Shown piece after piece: positions 9,094 to 17,954 of a DNA stretch of 64,000 nt. The position numbers were made by a program, and so were the translations under genes. The stretch spans positions 1 to 64,000 of the forward strand of contig CAZLCS010000005.1 in the NCBI GenBank assembly GCA_964557955.1, in the 5' to 3' direction. Numbering within the stretch: the first letter of the stretch is position 1; every line of letters starts with the position of its first letter. The notes under the pieces are model-generated. The model ran no database searches and had not been told where the DNA came from. It was given only the letters and a program-made list of their open reading frames with translations. This stretch comes from JALOOX01 sp964557955 (GTDB lineage: Bacteria; Desulfobacterota; Syntrophobacteria; Syntrophobacterales; Syntrophobacteraceae).

Positions 9094-9270
9094 ACCGCAA
9101 AAGAGCGTGCCGACCCCGGTCATGCAGAGGCTCGAGTCACCGCCGCAGCCGGACTGCTCTTCCTCTGCATGGCCCTGGCGGGCTTCCGGCGGCTCCTGTG
9201 GCTCATTATGTCACTCAGCCTTTTTGGGCCCCGGCCGTCCGTCGCCCTCTCGGTCAGGACCGCAAAATGA
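9094..9270 (+). pseudogene. 3' remnant of a cardiolipin-synthase-like gene
   Basis: Read on the plus strand in the frame ending at the TGA 9268-9270, this stretch gives GHAEARVTAAAGLLFLCMAL and then ends VALSVRTAK. It matches the end of the intact cardiolipin synthase at 39558-41009, which has GHAEARITAAAGLLFLCIAL. There is no start codon, no ribosome-binding site and no PLD domain. It is a leftover tail of a related gene. The front boundary is approximate and overlaps the upstream end of the hydrolase gene. Confidence 0.7.
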
Positions 9271-9410
9271 TTCCCAGGAAGACGGCTGGCAACTAGACCC
9301 GCAATACTCACCCCGACGTCTCAATGACTGCAGACCGATGCCATGGTTTACTCCCGGCTGGCGAAAACTCCCTCCTGCCCGGTCGAGGGCGAACCTGCTC
9401 GATGGCTGAG

Positions 9411-10400
9411 TCAGTGATACAGGGCCCGTCGCGCGTAGATGGCTACCACAAGGAGCAGGAGGGTGATCAACCAGACGGAGATGTAGGTCATCATGGCACG
9501 CTGCGCCATCCGCCTTTCCGGCTCCCGACGGGGCCGAACGCCTTTGAAGAGAAAAACCAGCTTGGCCGCCAGGTTGACGCAGACCAGGTTCACGGCCAGA
9601 AGCAGGCCGGCGCCCATGGCCAGGTCCGTCTCACGTACACCCAGCATGAGACCCAGGGCCACCGCCGGCGGAAGGAGCGCAACGGCCACCATCACCCCCA
9701 CGAGAACACTGGAGAGTCCGGTGGTCAGCGAAAGGGCAGCGGCCGCGCCCGACGCCAGGGCAAGGACCACCGAGTCGAGCCCGACCACCGTGCGGGCCAT
9801 GAGCTCGGGGCTGGCCTGGCTGAAAGGCAATGACATCCCCATGGCGATGGAAAGGAGGATGGCCAGCCCGATTCCGGCGAAAGTCGTGAGGAGGGCCTTC
9901 TTCATCAGGTGCAGGTCACCCAGGGCCGTACCCAGGCCCAGGGCGAGGTTGGGGCTGAGCAGAGGAGCGATCACCATGGCGCCGATCACCACGGCGACGT
10001 TGTTCTCCATCAAGCCGATGGCCGCCACGACCGTCGAGAGCACCACCAGGACGGCGTAGTTGAGATCCAGCGCCACGTTCCTCTCGACGGTTGCGTACAA
10101 AGCCTCGCGGGTCGCGGTCGGGGAAGAGGGCTTCTTCCTGTGCTCTTCGTCGATTCTGGGCAGGACGGTTTCCAGGGGAGCCACCACCACGCGTGCACAA
10201 GGTTGTGCGCCCAGTATGGCCTGGAGACTGTCCAGCACGTCCTGCAACCGGTCGTCGGTCACCAGGAGCTGCATGACCTGCCTCCCGTCTTCCAATCCAT
10301 AGCAGACGTGCGTATCAACCGCTTTGAATTTCTCGGCAATCCTCGAGATGGCTTTGCCGCTGGAGGCGTCGGCAACGACTTCAACTCGCTTCATGTTCAT
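9411..10400 (-). CDS. DUF389 / TIGR00341-family membrane protein
   Basis: The ~329-residue protein has a soluble N-terminal part of about 90 residues and then at least six hydrophobic segments. The family core is clear: NNVAVVIGAMVIAPLLSPNL, followed by ALALASGAAAALSLTTGLSS and VGVMVAVALLPPAVALGL. DUF389 proteins have no firmly known function. The start is uncertain: ATGs at 10400 and 10394 both lack a strong ribosome-binding site, and I give the first. It lies between the SLC13 carrier and the Abhydrolase_9 gene, all on the same strand. Confidence 0.82.
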   Translation of the reverse strand: MNMKRVEVVADASSGKAISRIAEKFKAVDTHVCYGLEDGRQVMQLLVTDDRLQDVLDSLQAILGAQPCARVVVAPLETVLPRIDEEHRKKPSSPTATREALYATVERNVALDLNYAVLVVLSTVVAAIGLMENNVAVVIGAMVIAPLLSPNLALGLGTALGDLHLMKKALLTTFAGIGLAILLSIAMGMSLPFSQASPELMARTVVGLDSVVLALASGAAAALSLTTGLSSVLVGVMVAVALLPPAVALGLMLGVRETDLAMGAGLLLAVNLVCVNLAAKLVFLFKGVRPRREPERRMAQRAMMTYISVWLITLLLLVVAIYARRALYH

Positions 10401-10524
10401 GCATCCCAGGGAGGCAGCTCTCCGCGAGCTCAACCTGTATTGAAAGGGGAGCCTCAATCCGATTGGGTCTGATTCTAATCTTTCGAGGCTGGCCGGCGCA
10501 ATTCCATTCCTCCATCGTTTTCAT

Positions 10525-11997
10525 CTATCCCCACGCCACATGGAAGACGTACCCGATGAGCAGGTAGGTCAGGCCGGTGATGATGAAGACCATCAGAATG
10601 TTGAATACAAACCCGGCCCTGGCCATCTGGGGTATCGTGATCCTTCCGCTGCCGTAAACGATGGCATTGGGTGGCGTGGCGACGGGAAGCATGAAGGCGC
10701 AGCTCGCTCCAACCGTGGCGGGAATAACGAGCAGGAGGGGCTCCTGGCCCATGGCGACGGCCAGCGAGGCGAGAACGGGCAGGAAAGCGGCGGCCGTGGC
10801 CGTGTTGCTGGTTATTTCCGTGAGGAAGATGATCACCAACAGTGAGGACATGACCAGGGCGATCATCGGCAGGCGGTCAAGCCCTCTCAGCGACAGGCCG
10901 ATCCATTCCGCCAGGGCGGTGTTGGTAATGGCCGCCGCGAGGCTCAATCCCCCCCCGAACAATATCAGCACTTCCCAGGGGAGACCCCTGGCGTCTTCCC
11001 ACTTCAAAACAAAATGGCCCTTTTTGAAGTCCACAGGCAGAACGAACAGCACGACCGCCGCAAATACGGCGATCCCGGCATCCGAGAGGTTGGGAATGAC
11101 CTGTTCGAGGAGCGGCCTGGACAGCCAGAGCAGGGCCGTGCCTGCAAAGACGACTGCCACCATGGTTTCCGCCCTGCTCATGGGACCGGCTCCCCGCAGC
11201 TCCTTCGCGATCATTTCCGCTCCTCCCGGGATCTCCTTCAGCCGGAGCGGAAAAACGACCCGCGTCAGCACGAAAAACACGGCAGGCAGCGCCACGGCCA
11301 CGATGGGGATGCCGATCATCATCCACTGGGCAAAACCGATCTGGACCTGATGGTTCTCGAGCATGTAGGCCGCCATCAGGGCATTGGGGGGCGTGCCGAT
11401 GAGGGTCCCGATTCCACCGATGTTGCACGCATAGGCCAGGCACAACAGCATGACCAGGGGAAAGCGCGAATCTCCCCGGCCCATTTGCCCCGCTTCATGG
11501 CTTTCAACCAGTGAAATGATGGACAGCGCAATGGGCAGCATCATCATGGCCGTGGCCGTGTTGCTCACCCACATGCTCAGAAAGGCCGCAGCCGCCATGA
11601 ACCCGAGAATGATGGAGGTCGAGCGGGTGCCCACCCGGCTGACGATATTCAGGGCGATGCGTCGGTGAAGATGGGTTTTCTCCATGGCGAGGGCGATGAT
11701 AAACCCTCCCATGAACAGAAATATCAAGGGGTTGGCAAATGGTCGGGTGGCATCGGCGATGGATCCCACCCCCAGCACCGGGAACAGGACAATGGGCAGG
11801 AGCGCCGTGGCTGGGATGGGAATCGCTTCGGTGACCCACCAGATCGCCATGAAAAGAGCGACGCCCGCCACCGCCCATGCCTGGGGCTTCATCCCGTCGG
11901 GTGCGGGAAACGCCAGAAGGGTGATGAGAGCCAACGGACCCAGAAAGAGTCCCATCCGCTGCCGCGTGCCGTATCCGGCAATCAGCTGTCCCGCCAT
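10525..11997 (-). CDS. SLC13/DASS-family sodium-coupled anion (dicarboxylate or sulfate) transporter
   Basis: The 490-residue, roughly 12-segment membrane protein carries the two SNT signatures of divalent anion:Na+ symporters: WVSNTATAMMMLP near residue 145 and ITSNTATAAAFLPVL in the second half. Each half also has its matching loop (GTLIGTPPNALMA and ATPPNAIVYGSG). In VcINDY these elements bind Na+ and carboxylate. Substrates in the family include succinate, fumarate, malate and sulfate, all plausible for an anaerobe with fumarate metabolism. The ATG at 11997 is preceded by GAGGAAG, and upstream in-frame codons lack such a site. Confidence 0.9.
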   Translation of the reverse strand: MAGQLIAGYGTRQRMGLFLGPLALITLLAFPAPDGMKPQAWAVAGVALFMAIWWVTEAIPIPATALLPIVLFPVLGVGSIADATRPFANPLIFLFMGGFIIALAMEKTHLHRRIALNIVSRVGTRSTSIILGFMAAAAFLSMWVSNTATAMMMLPIALSIISLVESHEAGQMGRGDSRFPLVMLLCLAYACNIGGIGTLIGTPPNALMAAYMLENHQVQIGFAQWMMIGIPIVAVALPAVFFVLTRVVFPLRLKEIPGGAEMIAKELRGAGPMSRAETMVAVVFAGTALLWLSRPLLEQVIPNLSDAGIAVFAAVVLFVLPVDFKKGHFVLKWEDARGLPWEVLILFGGGLSLAAAITNTALAEWIGLSLRGLDRLPMIALVMSSLLVIIFLTEITSNTATAAAFLPVLASLAVAMGQEPLLLVIPATVGASCAFMLPVATPPNAIVYGSGRITIPQMARAGFVFNILMVFIITGLTYLLIGYVFHVAWG

Positions 11998-12136
11998 CGA
12001 TGGCTTCCTCTCGCTAAGACAGCGACCCTTCATCCACGAGCCCATGGATGGGAACCTCGGCCGGCATGGAAAATGTCAGACCTCATCCGGACTCGCGGAG
12101 CTCCACTCTAGGCGGTCGGAGCATGACTCCCCGCAT

Positions 12137-12318
12137 CATTCTCCTATTGCCTGGCGCACCTTGACCGCCAGGTCCCGAAGGTTAAAAGGCTTCCGCGGAA
12201 AGTGAGCGCCCGCCTCCAGGATCCCATGGTGAACAATGCCATCGGCCGTGCAGGCGATCACGTGCAGGACCTTGCGGCGCGGTTCGCTGCAAATGTTCAG
12301 CGCTTCGCCCATCCCGCA
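12137..12318 (-). pseudogene. Remnant of a two-component receiver domain (C-terminal part)
   Basis: On the minus strand a frame ending at TGA 12137-12139 reads GMGEALNICSEPRRKVLHVIA, with one base change per few codons from the usual MPGMNGRELAE-type block, and then HHGILEAGAHFPRKPFNLRDL and VKVRQAIGE. This matches the last ~60 residues of receiver domains attached to hybrid histidine kinases, with the conserved KPF lysine present. There is no phospho-acceptor Asp region and no plausible start. It lies directly beyond the hoxH stop codon. Confidence 0.65.
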
Positions 12319-12325
12319 AGGTCAA

Positions 12326-13753
12326 CTACGCGCGGCGCAGGGTGTCCAGCACGGTGCCGTCCGCGCCGACCAGCCGCACCTCCATGGGCATGTCGCCGAA
12401 GGCATGGGTGGAGCAGCTGAGGCAGGGATCGTAAGCACGAATCACCGCTTCGACCCGGTTCAGCATCCCCTCGGTCAGCTTGTCCGCGCGCACATGGCGC
12501 CTGGCGACCTGGAGAACACTGCGGTTCAGGGCCAGGTTGTTGTTGCCCGTGGCGATGATCATGTTCACGCTGCGGATCAGGCCGTCCTCGTCAACCGTAT
12601 AATGATGGAACAGGGTGCCGCGCGGAGCCTCGCTGACGCCGATTCCCTCCGGGGCGTTCACTCCGGCCGAGGCGCGCACGCGCTTATCCAGGATGTCCGG
12701 GTCGTCAATGATCAGCCGGATGCTCTCCAGCGAGTAGATGATCTCGATGAGCCGAGCGTAGTGATAGTGGAAGGAGCTCAGCACGGCCCGGCGATCCAGG
12801 GCCCGGAATTCGGCCCACTCCTGATCCGCCTTGGGCGTGCCGCAGCGGTCGATGATGTTCAGCCGGGCCAGCGGGCCGACGCGGTACATGCCCTCCGGGT
12901 AGCCGAGCGGCTTGTAGTACGGAGACTTGAGATACGAGTACCGCTCGACCGCCTCGCCAATGTAGTCCATGTAGCGGATCGGGTCCACTTCGTCGGCGAC
13001 CACCCGGCCGTTGGCGTCCGTGAAACGGAGCCGGCCGTGATAGTGCTCCAGTTCGCCGGCGGGCGTCACCAGGCCCATGAAGAGGGACGGGAAATTGCCG
13101 AAGCTGCGCACCTCTTCCTGGTACCTTTCCAGGTCGTTTTTGAACCGGTCCAGAGTGCGCTGGGCGATGGTCATCGCCTCGCTCATCCCGTCCGCGATGG
13201 TCTCGCGCAAGGCGGGTTGGAGGGGGGCGCTCACGCCGCCGGGGACCACCCAGGTCGGGTGCACCCGCTTGCCGCCCAGCCCCTCGATGATGGACTGTCC
13301 GAACTGGCGCAGCCGGATGCCGTCGCGCGCCAGTTCCGGATGCTTTCGCATCAGCCCGAAGACGTTGCGCTCGGACGGGCTCGCGTCCATGCCCAGGACC
13401 AGGTCGGGCAATGAAAGGTGGAAGAAGCTGAGGGCGTGGGATTGGACGATCTGGGCCAGGTTCATCAGGCGGCGCAGCTTGACGGCCGTCGCCGGGATGC
13501 GCACCGCCATGATCTGGTCGCACGCCTTCGCCGACGCCATCAGGTGGCTGACCGGACAGACGCCGCACGAGCGCGCGGTGATCGCGGGCATCTCGTAAAA
13601 GGGCCGGCCCTCGACCATCTTCTCGAAGCCGCGAAAATCGGTCACCTGGAAATGAGCGTCGCTCACCCGTCCCTGCTCATCCAGGAACAGGGTGACTTTC
13701 CCATGGCCCTCGATGCGGGTCACGGGGTTGATGACAATGGTGCGCGTATCCAT
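12326..13753 (-). CDS. hoxH: NAD-linked bidirectional [NiFe] hydrogenase, large subunit
   Basis: This 475-residue catalytic subunit carries both nickel-binding motifs: RSCGVCPVSH (Cys63, Cys66) near the N-terminus and DPCLSCSTH (Cys444, Cys447, His450) near the C-terminus. All four ligands are Cys, so it is not a selenohydrogenase. A 25-residue tail after His450 is the extension normally removed by a maturation protease once nickel is inserted. The protein binds the Ni-Fe(CN)2CO centre and splits or makes H2 in the cytoplasm. GAGAGGAAC precedes the ATG. It is the last gene of hoxEFUYH, 15 bp after hoxY. No maturation genes (hypA-F, hoxW) are visible nearby. Confidence 0.95.
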   Translation of the reverse strand: MDTRTIVINPVTRIEGHGKVTLFLDEQGRVSDAHFQVTDFRGFEKMVEGRPFYEMPAITARSCGVCPVSHLMASAKACDQIMAVRIPATAVKLRRLMNLAQIVQSHALSFFHLSLPDLVLGMDASPSERNVFGLMRKHPELARDGIRLRQFGQSIIEGLGGKRVHPTWVVPGGVSAPLQPALRETIADGMSEAMTIAQRTLDRFKNDLERYQEEVRSFGNFPSLFMGLVTPAGELEHYHGRLRFTDANGRVVADEVDPIRYMDYIGEAVERYSYLKSPYYKPLGYPEGMYRVGPLARLNIIDRCGTPKADQEWAEFRALDRRAVLSSFHYHYARLIEIIYSLESIRLIIDDPDILDKRVRASAGVNAPEGIGVSEAPRGTLFHHYTVDEDGLIRSVNMIIATGNNNLALNRSVLQVARRHVRADKLTEGMLNRVEAVIRAYDPCLSCSTHAFGDMPMEVRLVGADGTVLDTLRRA

Positions 13754-13767
13754 GTTCCTCTCGAATT

Positions 13768-14379
13768 CTATCTGCCGAAGCGCGTCAAAACGCCCGGGTC
13801 CGGCATCCTGCCGGCCAGCAGCTCGGAGACGACGTGGTGGATGGCATCGGCCGGTGGCGGGCAGCCGGGGATGAAGAGCTCCACCGGCACGAATTCATGG
13901 AGAGGCCGGGCGCGGGGCAGCAGCGGCGGCACGCCGTCCTCGCCGAAGGTCGGCAGCCCCTGGTTGACCGTGGCGTTCTCCACGTAGGCGCGGTGCAGCA
14001 CGTCCTCGAGCGCGATCTCGTTGCGCATGGACGGCACATTGCCCGTCACCGCGCAATCGCCGAACGAGACCAGGACCCTGGTACGCGCTCGAATCTCGCG
14101 CAGCTTTTTCAGGTCCTCGCGGGTGTTGACTGCCCCCTCGATGAGCGTTACATCCACGTTTTCCGGAAACGTTTTGATATCCATCAGCGGGCTGTAGACC
14201 AGGTCCATCCTGGCGGCCAATTCGACCAACCGCTCATCCATGTCCAGAAACGACATGTGACAGCCGGAGCAGCCTTCGAGCCAGATGGTCGCCACCCGGG
14301 GTTTCACCGGAGCCCCCCTTCCTCGGGGCCGCCCGGTTTTCTCCGCCTTGCGGCCACTCTTTTCCGCCCCCCGGCTCAT
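13768..14379 (-). CDS. hoxY: NAD-linked [NiFe] hydrogenase, small subunit
   Basis: The 203-residue protein has the iron-sulfur motifs of the HoxY/MvhG-type small subunit: EGCSGCHMSF (Cys37, Cys40), FGDCAVTGN and IPGCPPPADAI. These bind the proximal [4Fe-4S] cluster that passes electrons from HoxH to the diaphorase. There is no Tat signal, so it acts in the cytoplasm. The first ~25 residues are a basic Lys/Arg-rich extension. Its ATG overlaps the hoxU stop (ATGA) and GAGGAGG lies just upstream, showing translational coupling. Confidence 0.95.
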   Translation of the reverse strand: MSRGAEKSGRKAEKTGRPRGRGAPVKPRVATIWLEGCSGCHMSFLDMDERLVELAARMDLVYSPLMDIKTFPENVDVTLIEGAVNTREDLKKLREIRARTRVLVSFGDCAVTGNVPSMRNEIALEDVLHRAYVENATVNQGLPTFGEDGVPPLLPRARPLHEFVPVELFIPGCPPPADAIHHVVSELLAGRMPDPGVLTRFGR

Positions 14380-15086
14380 GTCCAATCCTCCTCGCGCATG
14401 ATCGTGAGGTACGGAAGAAACTGCCGTTTCTTCGTCATTTCGGCGGTGGCGCGGCCCTTTTCGGCCAGGGCGCCGGTCGGGCAGACGTTCACGCATTTGC
14501 CGCAGCCCGTGCACGATTCAGAGGTGCCCCACGGCTGGTCGAGGTCGATGATAACGCGTGAGCTGGTGCCGCGGTCCCGCACATCCCAGGTGTGTGCGCC
14601 CTCGATCTCGTCGCACACCCGCACGCAGCGCGTGCAGAGGATGCACCGGTCATGGTCGAGAATGAAGCGCTCATGCGAGGCGTCGAACGGCAGCGACGGG
14701 TGGAGATAGGGCATCCGTACGTGCGTGACGCCAAGCTTCTGGGCCACCCGCTGGAGCTCGCAGTGCCCGTTGGAGACGCAGACCGCGCAAATGTGGTTGC
14801 GCTCGACGATCATCTGGCGGTATTTGCGCAGCCGCTCGTTGTCGGTGGTGACAACCATCCCTTCGGCGACCTCGGTGGCGCAGGCAGGCAGCAGTCGGCT
14901 CCGGCCCTGGACCTCAACCAGGCAGAGCCGGCACGCGCCGACATTCGAGAGCCCCTCGACATTGCACATGTAAGGAATGTAAATGCCCGCCTCCCGCGCC
15001 ACCTGGATAATGGTTTCGCCCTGCCGTGCGCCGACGTCTCTGCCATCAATCCGCAGGGTCACGACCTTTATGGTTCGATCCGCCAT
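14376..15086 (-). CDS. hoxU: Hydrogenase diaphorase subunit with [2Fe-2S] and [4Fe-4S] clusters
   Basis: The 236-residue HoxU resembles the N-terminal part of NuoG. A plant-type [2Fe-2S] domain comes first (CNVEGLSNVGACRLCLVEV, with a later Cys), then the NuoG-type His/Cys region (ERNHICAVCVSNGHCELQ), then two [4Fe-4S] motifs, CILCTRCVRVCDE and CTGCGKCVNVCPTGAL. It carries electrons between HoxY and HoxF. The start ATG shares its A with the hoxF stop (TGATG), so translation is coupled. The order E-F-U-Y-H is standard for group 3d hydrogenases. Confidence 0.95.
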   Translation of the reverse strand: MADRTIKVVTLRIDGRDVGARQGETIIQVAREAGIYIPYMCNVEGLSNVGACRLCLVEVQGRSRLLPACATEVAEGMVVTTDNERLRKYRQMIVERNHICAVCVSNGHCELQRVAQKLGVTHVRMPYLHPSLPFDASHERFILDHDRCILCTRCVRVCDEIEGAHTWDVRDRGTSSRVIIDLDQPWGTSESCTGCGKCVNVCPTGALAEKGRATAEMTKKRQFLPYLTIMREEDWT

Positions 15087-16732
15087 CACTCCATCTCCTT
15101 GTCGGCATCGGCCGCGATCCGACACTTGTCCGCCGGGCAAACATGCTGTTCGATGTGCGCGAGGACCTCATCGCGGAAGTAACGCAGGGTGGATGAAACC
15201 GGATTGGGCGCCGACTGTCCCAGGCCGCAGAGGCTGGTATCGCGCACCATGTCGCAGAGGTCCTCCAGCAAGAGGAGGTCCCCGGGCGTGGCCAGACCCT
15301 TGCAGATGCGCGTCAGGAGACCGTGCATCTGCGCCGTGCCCACCCGGCAGGGGACGCACTTGCCGCACGATTCGGACATGCTGAATTCCATGAAGTAACG
15401 GGCGACATCCACCATGCAGGCCTTGTCGGCCATGACGATCATGCCGCCGGAGCCCATGATCGAGCCGAGCTCCGTCAGCGACTCGTAGTCCACCGGCATA
15501 TCCAGATGCTGCTCGGGGATACACCCGCCCGACGGCCCCCCGGTCTGCACCGCCTTGAAGCGGCCGCCGTCGGAGACGCCGCCGCCGATGTCGAACACGA
15601 TGTCCCGCAGCGTCAGGCCCATGGCCACTTCCACCAGGCCGGTGTTGACGATGTCGCCCGCGAGGGCGAAGACCTTGGTGCCCTTGCTGTTTTCGGTGCC
15701 AAGGGCGGCGAGCCATGCGCCCCCGTTGCGAATGATCGGCGGGATATTGGCGAACGTTTCGACATTGTTGATCAGGGTCGGCCTGCCGTGGAGGCCCGAC
15801 TCGGCCGGATACGGCGGCCGCGGCCGCGGCTGGCCGCGCCTGCCCTCGATGGAGGCCATCAGCGCGGTCTCCTCGCCGCACACGAAGGCTCCTGCTCCCA
15901 GGCGGATGGTGATGCCGAAGCTGAAGGTGGTGCCGGCGATCTCCTTGCCCAGCAGGCCGGCGCGCTCCGCCTGACGTATGGCCGTGCGCAGCCGCTGGAT
16001 CGCCAGTGGGTATTCGGCGCGCACATAGATGAAGCCGCGATCGGCGCCGACGGCGTATCCGGCGATCGCCATCCCCTCGAGCACCCGATGGGGGTCGCTT
16101 TCCAGCACGCTGCGATCCATGAAAGCGCCCGGGTCCCCTTCATCTGCGTTGCAGATGACATACTTCTGGCCGGCGCCCGCCTTGACCACCGTGCTCCATT
16201 TCAATCCCGTCGGATAACCGCCGCCGCCCCGTCCCCGCAGCCCGCTCCTGGTCACTTCACCGATGACGTCACCGGGGGTCATCTCCGTGAGGGCCTTGAG
16301 CAGCCCTTGATAACCTCCGGCTGCGATATAGTCATCGAGCCGCTCCGGGTCGATGAGGCCCGAATTCTCCAGCACGACCTTGTGCTGGCGCGTGAAGAAG
16401 GGCATCCCGGAGGGGACATGCAGACGCTCGACCGGCCGGTCGCCAAGGCGATCCATGATCTCGCCCGCATCCTCCGGAGAGACGTGTCGGCAGTAATGAT
16501 CGTCAACCTTGATCAGCGGCCCCATGCTGCACAGACCGAGACAGCCGACTCCCTTCACCTGGCAGGCGCCGTTCAGCCCGCGCGCCTCGACCTCCGCCTG
16601 GAGAGCGGCCTTGACCCGGTCGCTGCCGGTGGAGAGACAACCGGCAGCCACGCACACGCGGATGTTGTGCTTGAACGCAGCCTGCCTTTCCCGTTCTTCC
16701 GCAGCCCATTGGAGGAGCTCTTCCGGCATCAT
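15086..16732 (-). CDS. hoxF: Hydrogenase diaphorase, NAD/FMN-binding subunit
   Basis: This ~548-residue HoxF has an N-terminal thioredoxin-like [2Fe-2S] domain (AAGCLSTG, VKGVGCLGLCSMGPL), then the FMN and NAD(H) site (GLRGRGGGGYPTGLKW and NADEGDPGAFMDRSVLE), and a C-terminal [4Fe-4S] motif (SCGKCVPCRVGT). It exchanges electrons with NAD+/NADH and is the NuoE-F-like part of the complex. The start lies in an ATGATG overlapping the hoxE stop; a GTG four codons upstream (16744) is also possible. The length and motifs fit a full-length family member. Confidence 0.95.
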   Translation of the reverse strand: MMPEELLQWAAEERERQAAFKHNIRVCVAAGCLSTGSDRVKAALQAEVEARGLNGACQVKGVGCLGLCSMGPLIKVDDHYCRHVSPEDAGEIMDRLGDRPVERLHVPSGMPFFTRQHKVVLENSGLIDPERLDDYIAAGGYQGLLKALTEMTPGDVIGEVTRSGLRGRGGGGYPTGLKWSTVVKAGAGQKYVICNADEGDPGAFMDRSVLESDPHRVLEGMAIAGYAVGADRGFIYVRAEYPLAIQRLRTAIRQAERAGLLGKEIAGTTFSFGITIRLGAGAFVCGEETALMASIEGRRGQPRPRPPYPAESGLHGRPTLINNVETFANIPPIIRNGGAWLAALGTENSKGTKVFALAGDIVNTGLVEVAMGLTLRDIVFDIGGGVSDGGRFKAVQTGGPSGGCIPEQHLDMPVDYESLTELGSIMGSGGMIVMADKACMVDVARYFMEFSMSESCGKCVPCRVGTAQMHGLLTRICKGLATPGDLLLLEDLCDMVRDTSLCGLGQSAPNPVSSTLRYFRDEVLAHIEQHVCPADKCRIAADADKEME

Positions 16733-17229
16733 TGCACCATCCACTTGCGCAGTCGTTGAACAGCACTGTCGGCATCCTGCCTGCCTGCAACCTCACCGTC
16801 ATAGACCACCGCCGCGGCCAGGCCGCAGGCGCCCAGGCAGCGAGCCGTCAGCACGGAAACCCGCCCATCCGCCGTCGTTTCACCCGGCTTGACGCCGTAA
16901 GCCTGTCGGATAGATTCCAGAAGCACGCTGGCGCCCTTGACATAGCATGCCGTGCCCGTGCAGACGACGCAAGTGTGCTCGCCAGCGGGCTTGAGTCGAA
17001 AGAAGTGATAGAAGGTCGCCACACCATAGGTGCGGCTCAGTGGCACCCGGAGCGCAGCCGAAACGTAGAGAAGGGCGTCCTCGTCCAGGAAGCCGAACGA
17101 TTCCTGGACCGCATGCAGGGTTTCGATGAGCGCATCCTGGTGATTTCCGTTGCGTCGCATGGTCGCCTGCACCACCTTCCAGCGCTTGTCGTCCGAAGGC
17201 GGGGTAGGTTTTGCGAGATTGAACGGCAT
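16729..17229 (-). CDS. hoxE: Hydrogenase diaphorase [2Fe-2S] subunit, NuoE-like
   Basis: The 166-residue protein is HoxE/NuoE-like, with the four-Cys thioredoxin-fold [2Fe-2S] site CTGTACYVKGA ... ARCLGACGLAAAV. It starts the hoxEFUYH operon; GGAGG lies 8 nt before its ATG. The presence of hoxE separates this five-subunit enzyme from the four-subunit hydrogenase of Ralstonia and matches the cyanobacterial and deltaproteobacterial form. About 225 bp of upstream DNA separates it from the lapA-like gene, so the promoter is probably there, though I see no clear -35/-10. Confidence 0.93.
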   Translation of the reverse strand: MPFNLAKPTPPSDDKRWKVVQATMRRNGNHQDALIETLHAVQESFGFLDEDALLYVSAALRVPLSRTYGVATFYHFFRLKPAGEHTCVVCTGTACYVKGASVLLESIRQAYGVKPGETTADGRVSVLTARCLGACGLAAAVVYDGEVAGRQDADSAVQRLRKWMVQ

Positions 17230-17455
17230 AGGGTATTCCTCCAGGTCTGTTTACGGCTCATGGCTCGTTAAAGTCACCTGGACTGCTTGTAGCACAGCCC
17301 CTTGCCCGCGTCCACAGCCCCTTCTGGGTGCTCGATCGGCAGAAGGGGCATGCCGTCCGCCAGAGGACGGCGACGGACACTCGAACGATTCAGGAAGTCC
17401 GTGCCCGGAGAATTCGGGTTGTTCAGTCGCTCCCAGAAAGAGCGGGACAGGATCT

Positions 17456-17812
17456 TCAGGGCCAATTCGGGCCATTTGGCCCACAGTCGAGGAACGTTGT
17501 TTTTCGGTCCCCATTCGACCAATGGTTGAAGATCCCGCGCAAATGGACGTTTTCATCCTGCGGCGCAAAGATCTCGCGTCCTGCAAAGGGACCTGCCCGC
17601 CAGGTCACCGCTTGGGCTTGGAGCTGTTGAAAAAACCCCGCAAGCAGGCCAAGAGCGAAACTCAGCCCTGCCGTCAGAAGCAGCAACAGGATGAGCGGCA
17701 TCTCCAGAGTCATCAGCAGAAAACGAGCTTGAACCGGGTTGCGGTTTTGCAGGATCACCGCTCCCAGCGTAAACACCAGGACCAGTACTGCCACGAGTTT
17801 GATCTTCTTCAT
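17456..17812 (-). CDS. Small LapA-domain (DUF1049) membrane protein
   Basis: This 118-residue protein starts MKKIKLVAVLVLVFTLGAVI, followed by QNRNPVQARFLLMTLEMPL and a second hydrophobic helix rich in Leu and Gly. That is the two-helix LapA/YciS arrangement, known in other bacteria to act with LapB in controlling lipopolysaccharide synthesis. The last ~35 residues (from about GREIFAPQDE) do not resemble the family and may be a frayed C-terminus. The ribosome-binding site (AGGGAG) is rather distant. It stands alone between the YeeE pair and hoxE. Confidence 0.6.
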   Translation of the reverse strand: MKKIKLVAVLVLVFTLGAVILQNRNPVQARFLLMTLEMPLILLLLLTAGLSFALGLLAGFFQQLQAQAVTWRAGPFAGREIFAPQDENVHLRGIFNHWSNGDRKTTFLDCGPNGPNWP

Positions 17813-17954
17813 GGTAGCTCGATGCTCCCTGCAAGTGGGGTTCATTGAGGATCCGTTTTTGGCTCACTGCGGGTGAAGGACGCGATGTTCGCCGCGGCGC
17901 TGCTCCGACTGCGCTCCACGGTCTCCCGGGTGTTGCAGGCGCCGTACGGACTTG

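Noticed and set aside
12326..13753. Selenocysteine in the hydrogenase large subunit
   Set aside because: Both nickel motifs have four ordinary Cys codons and no in-frame UGA.
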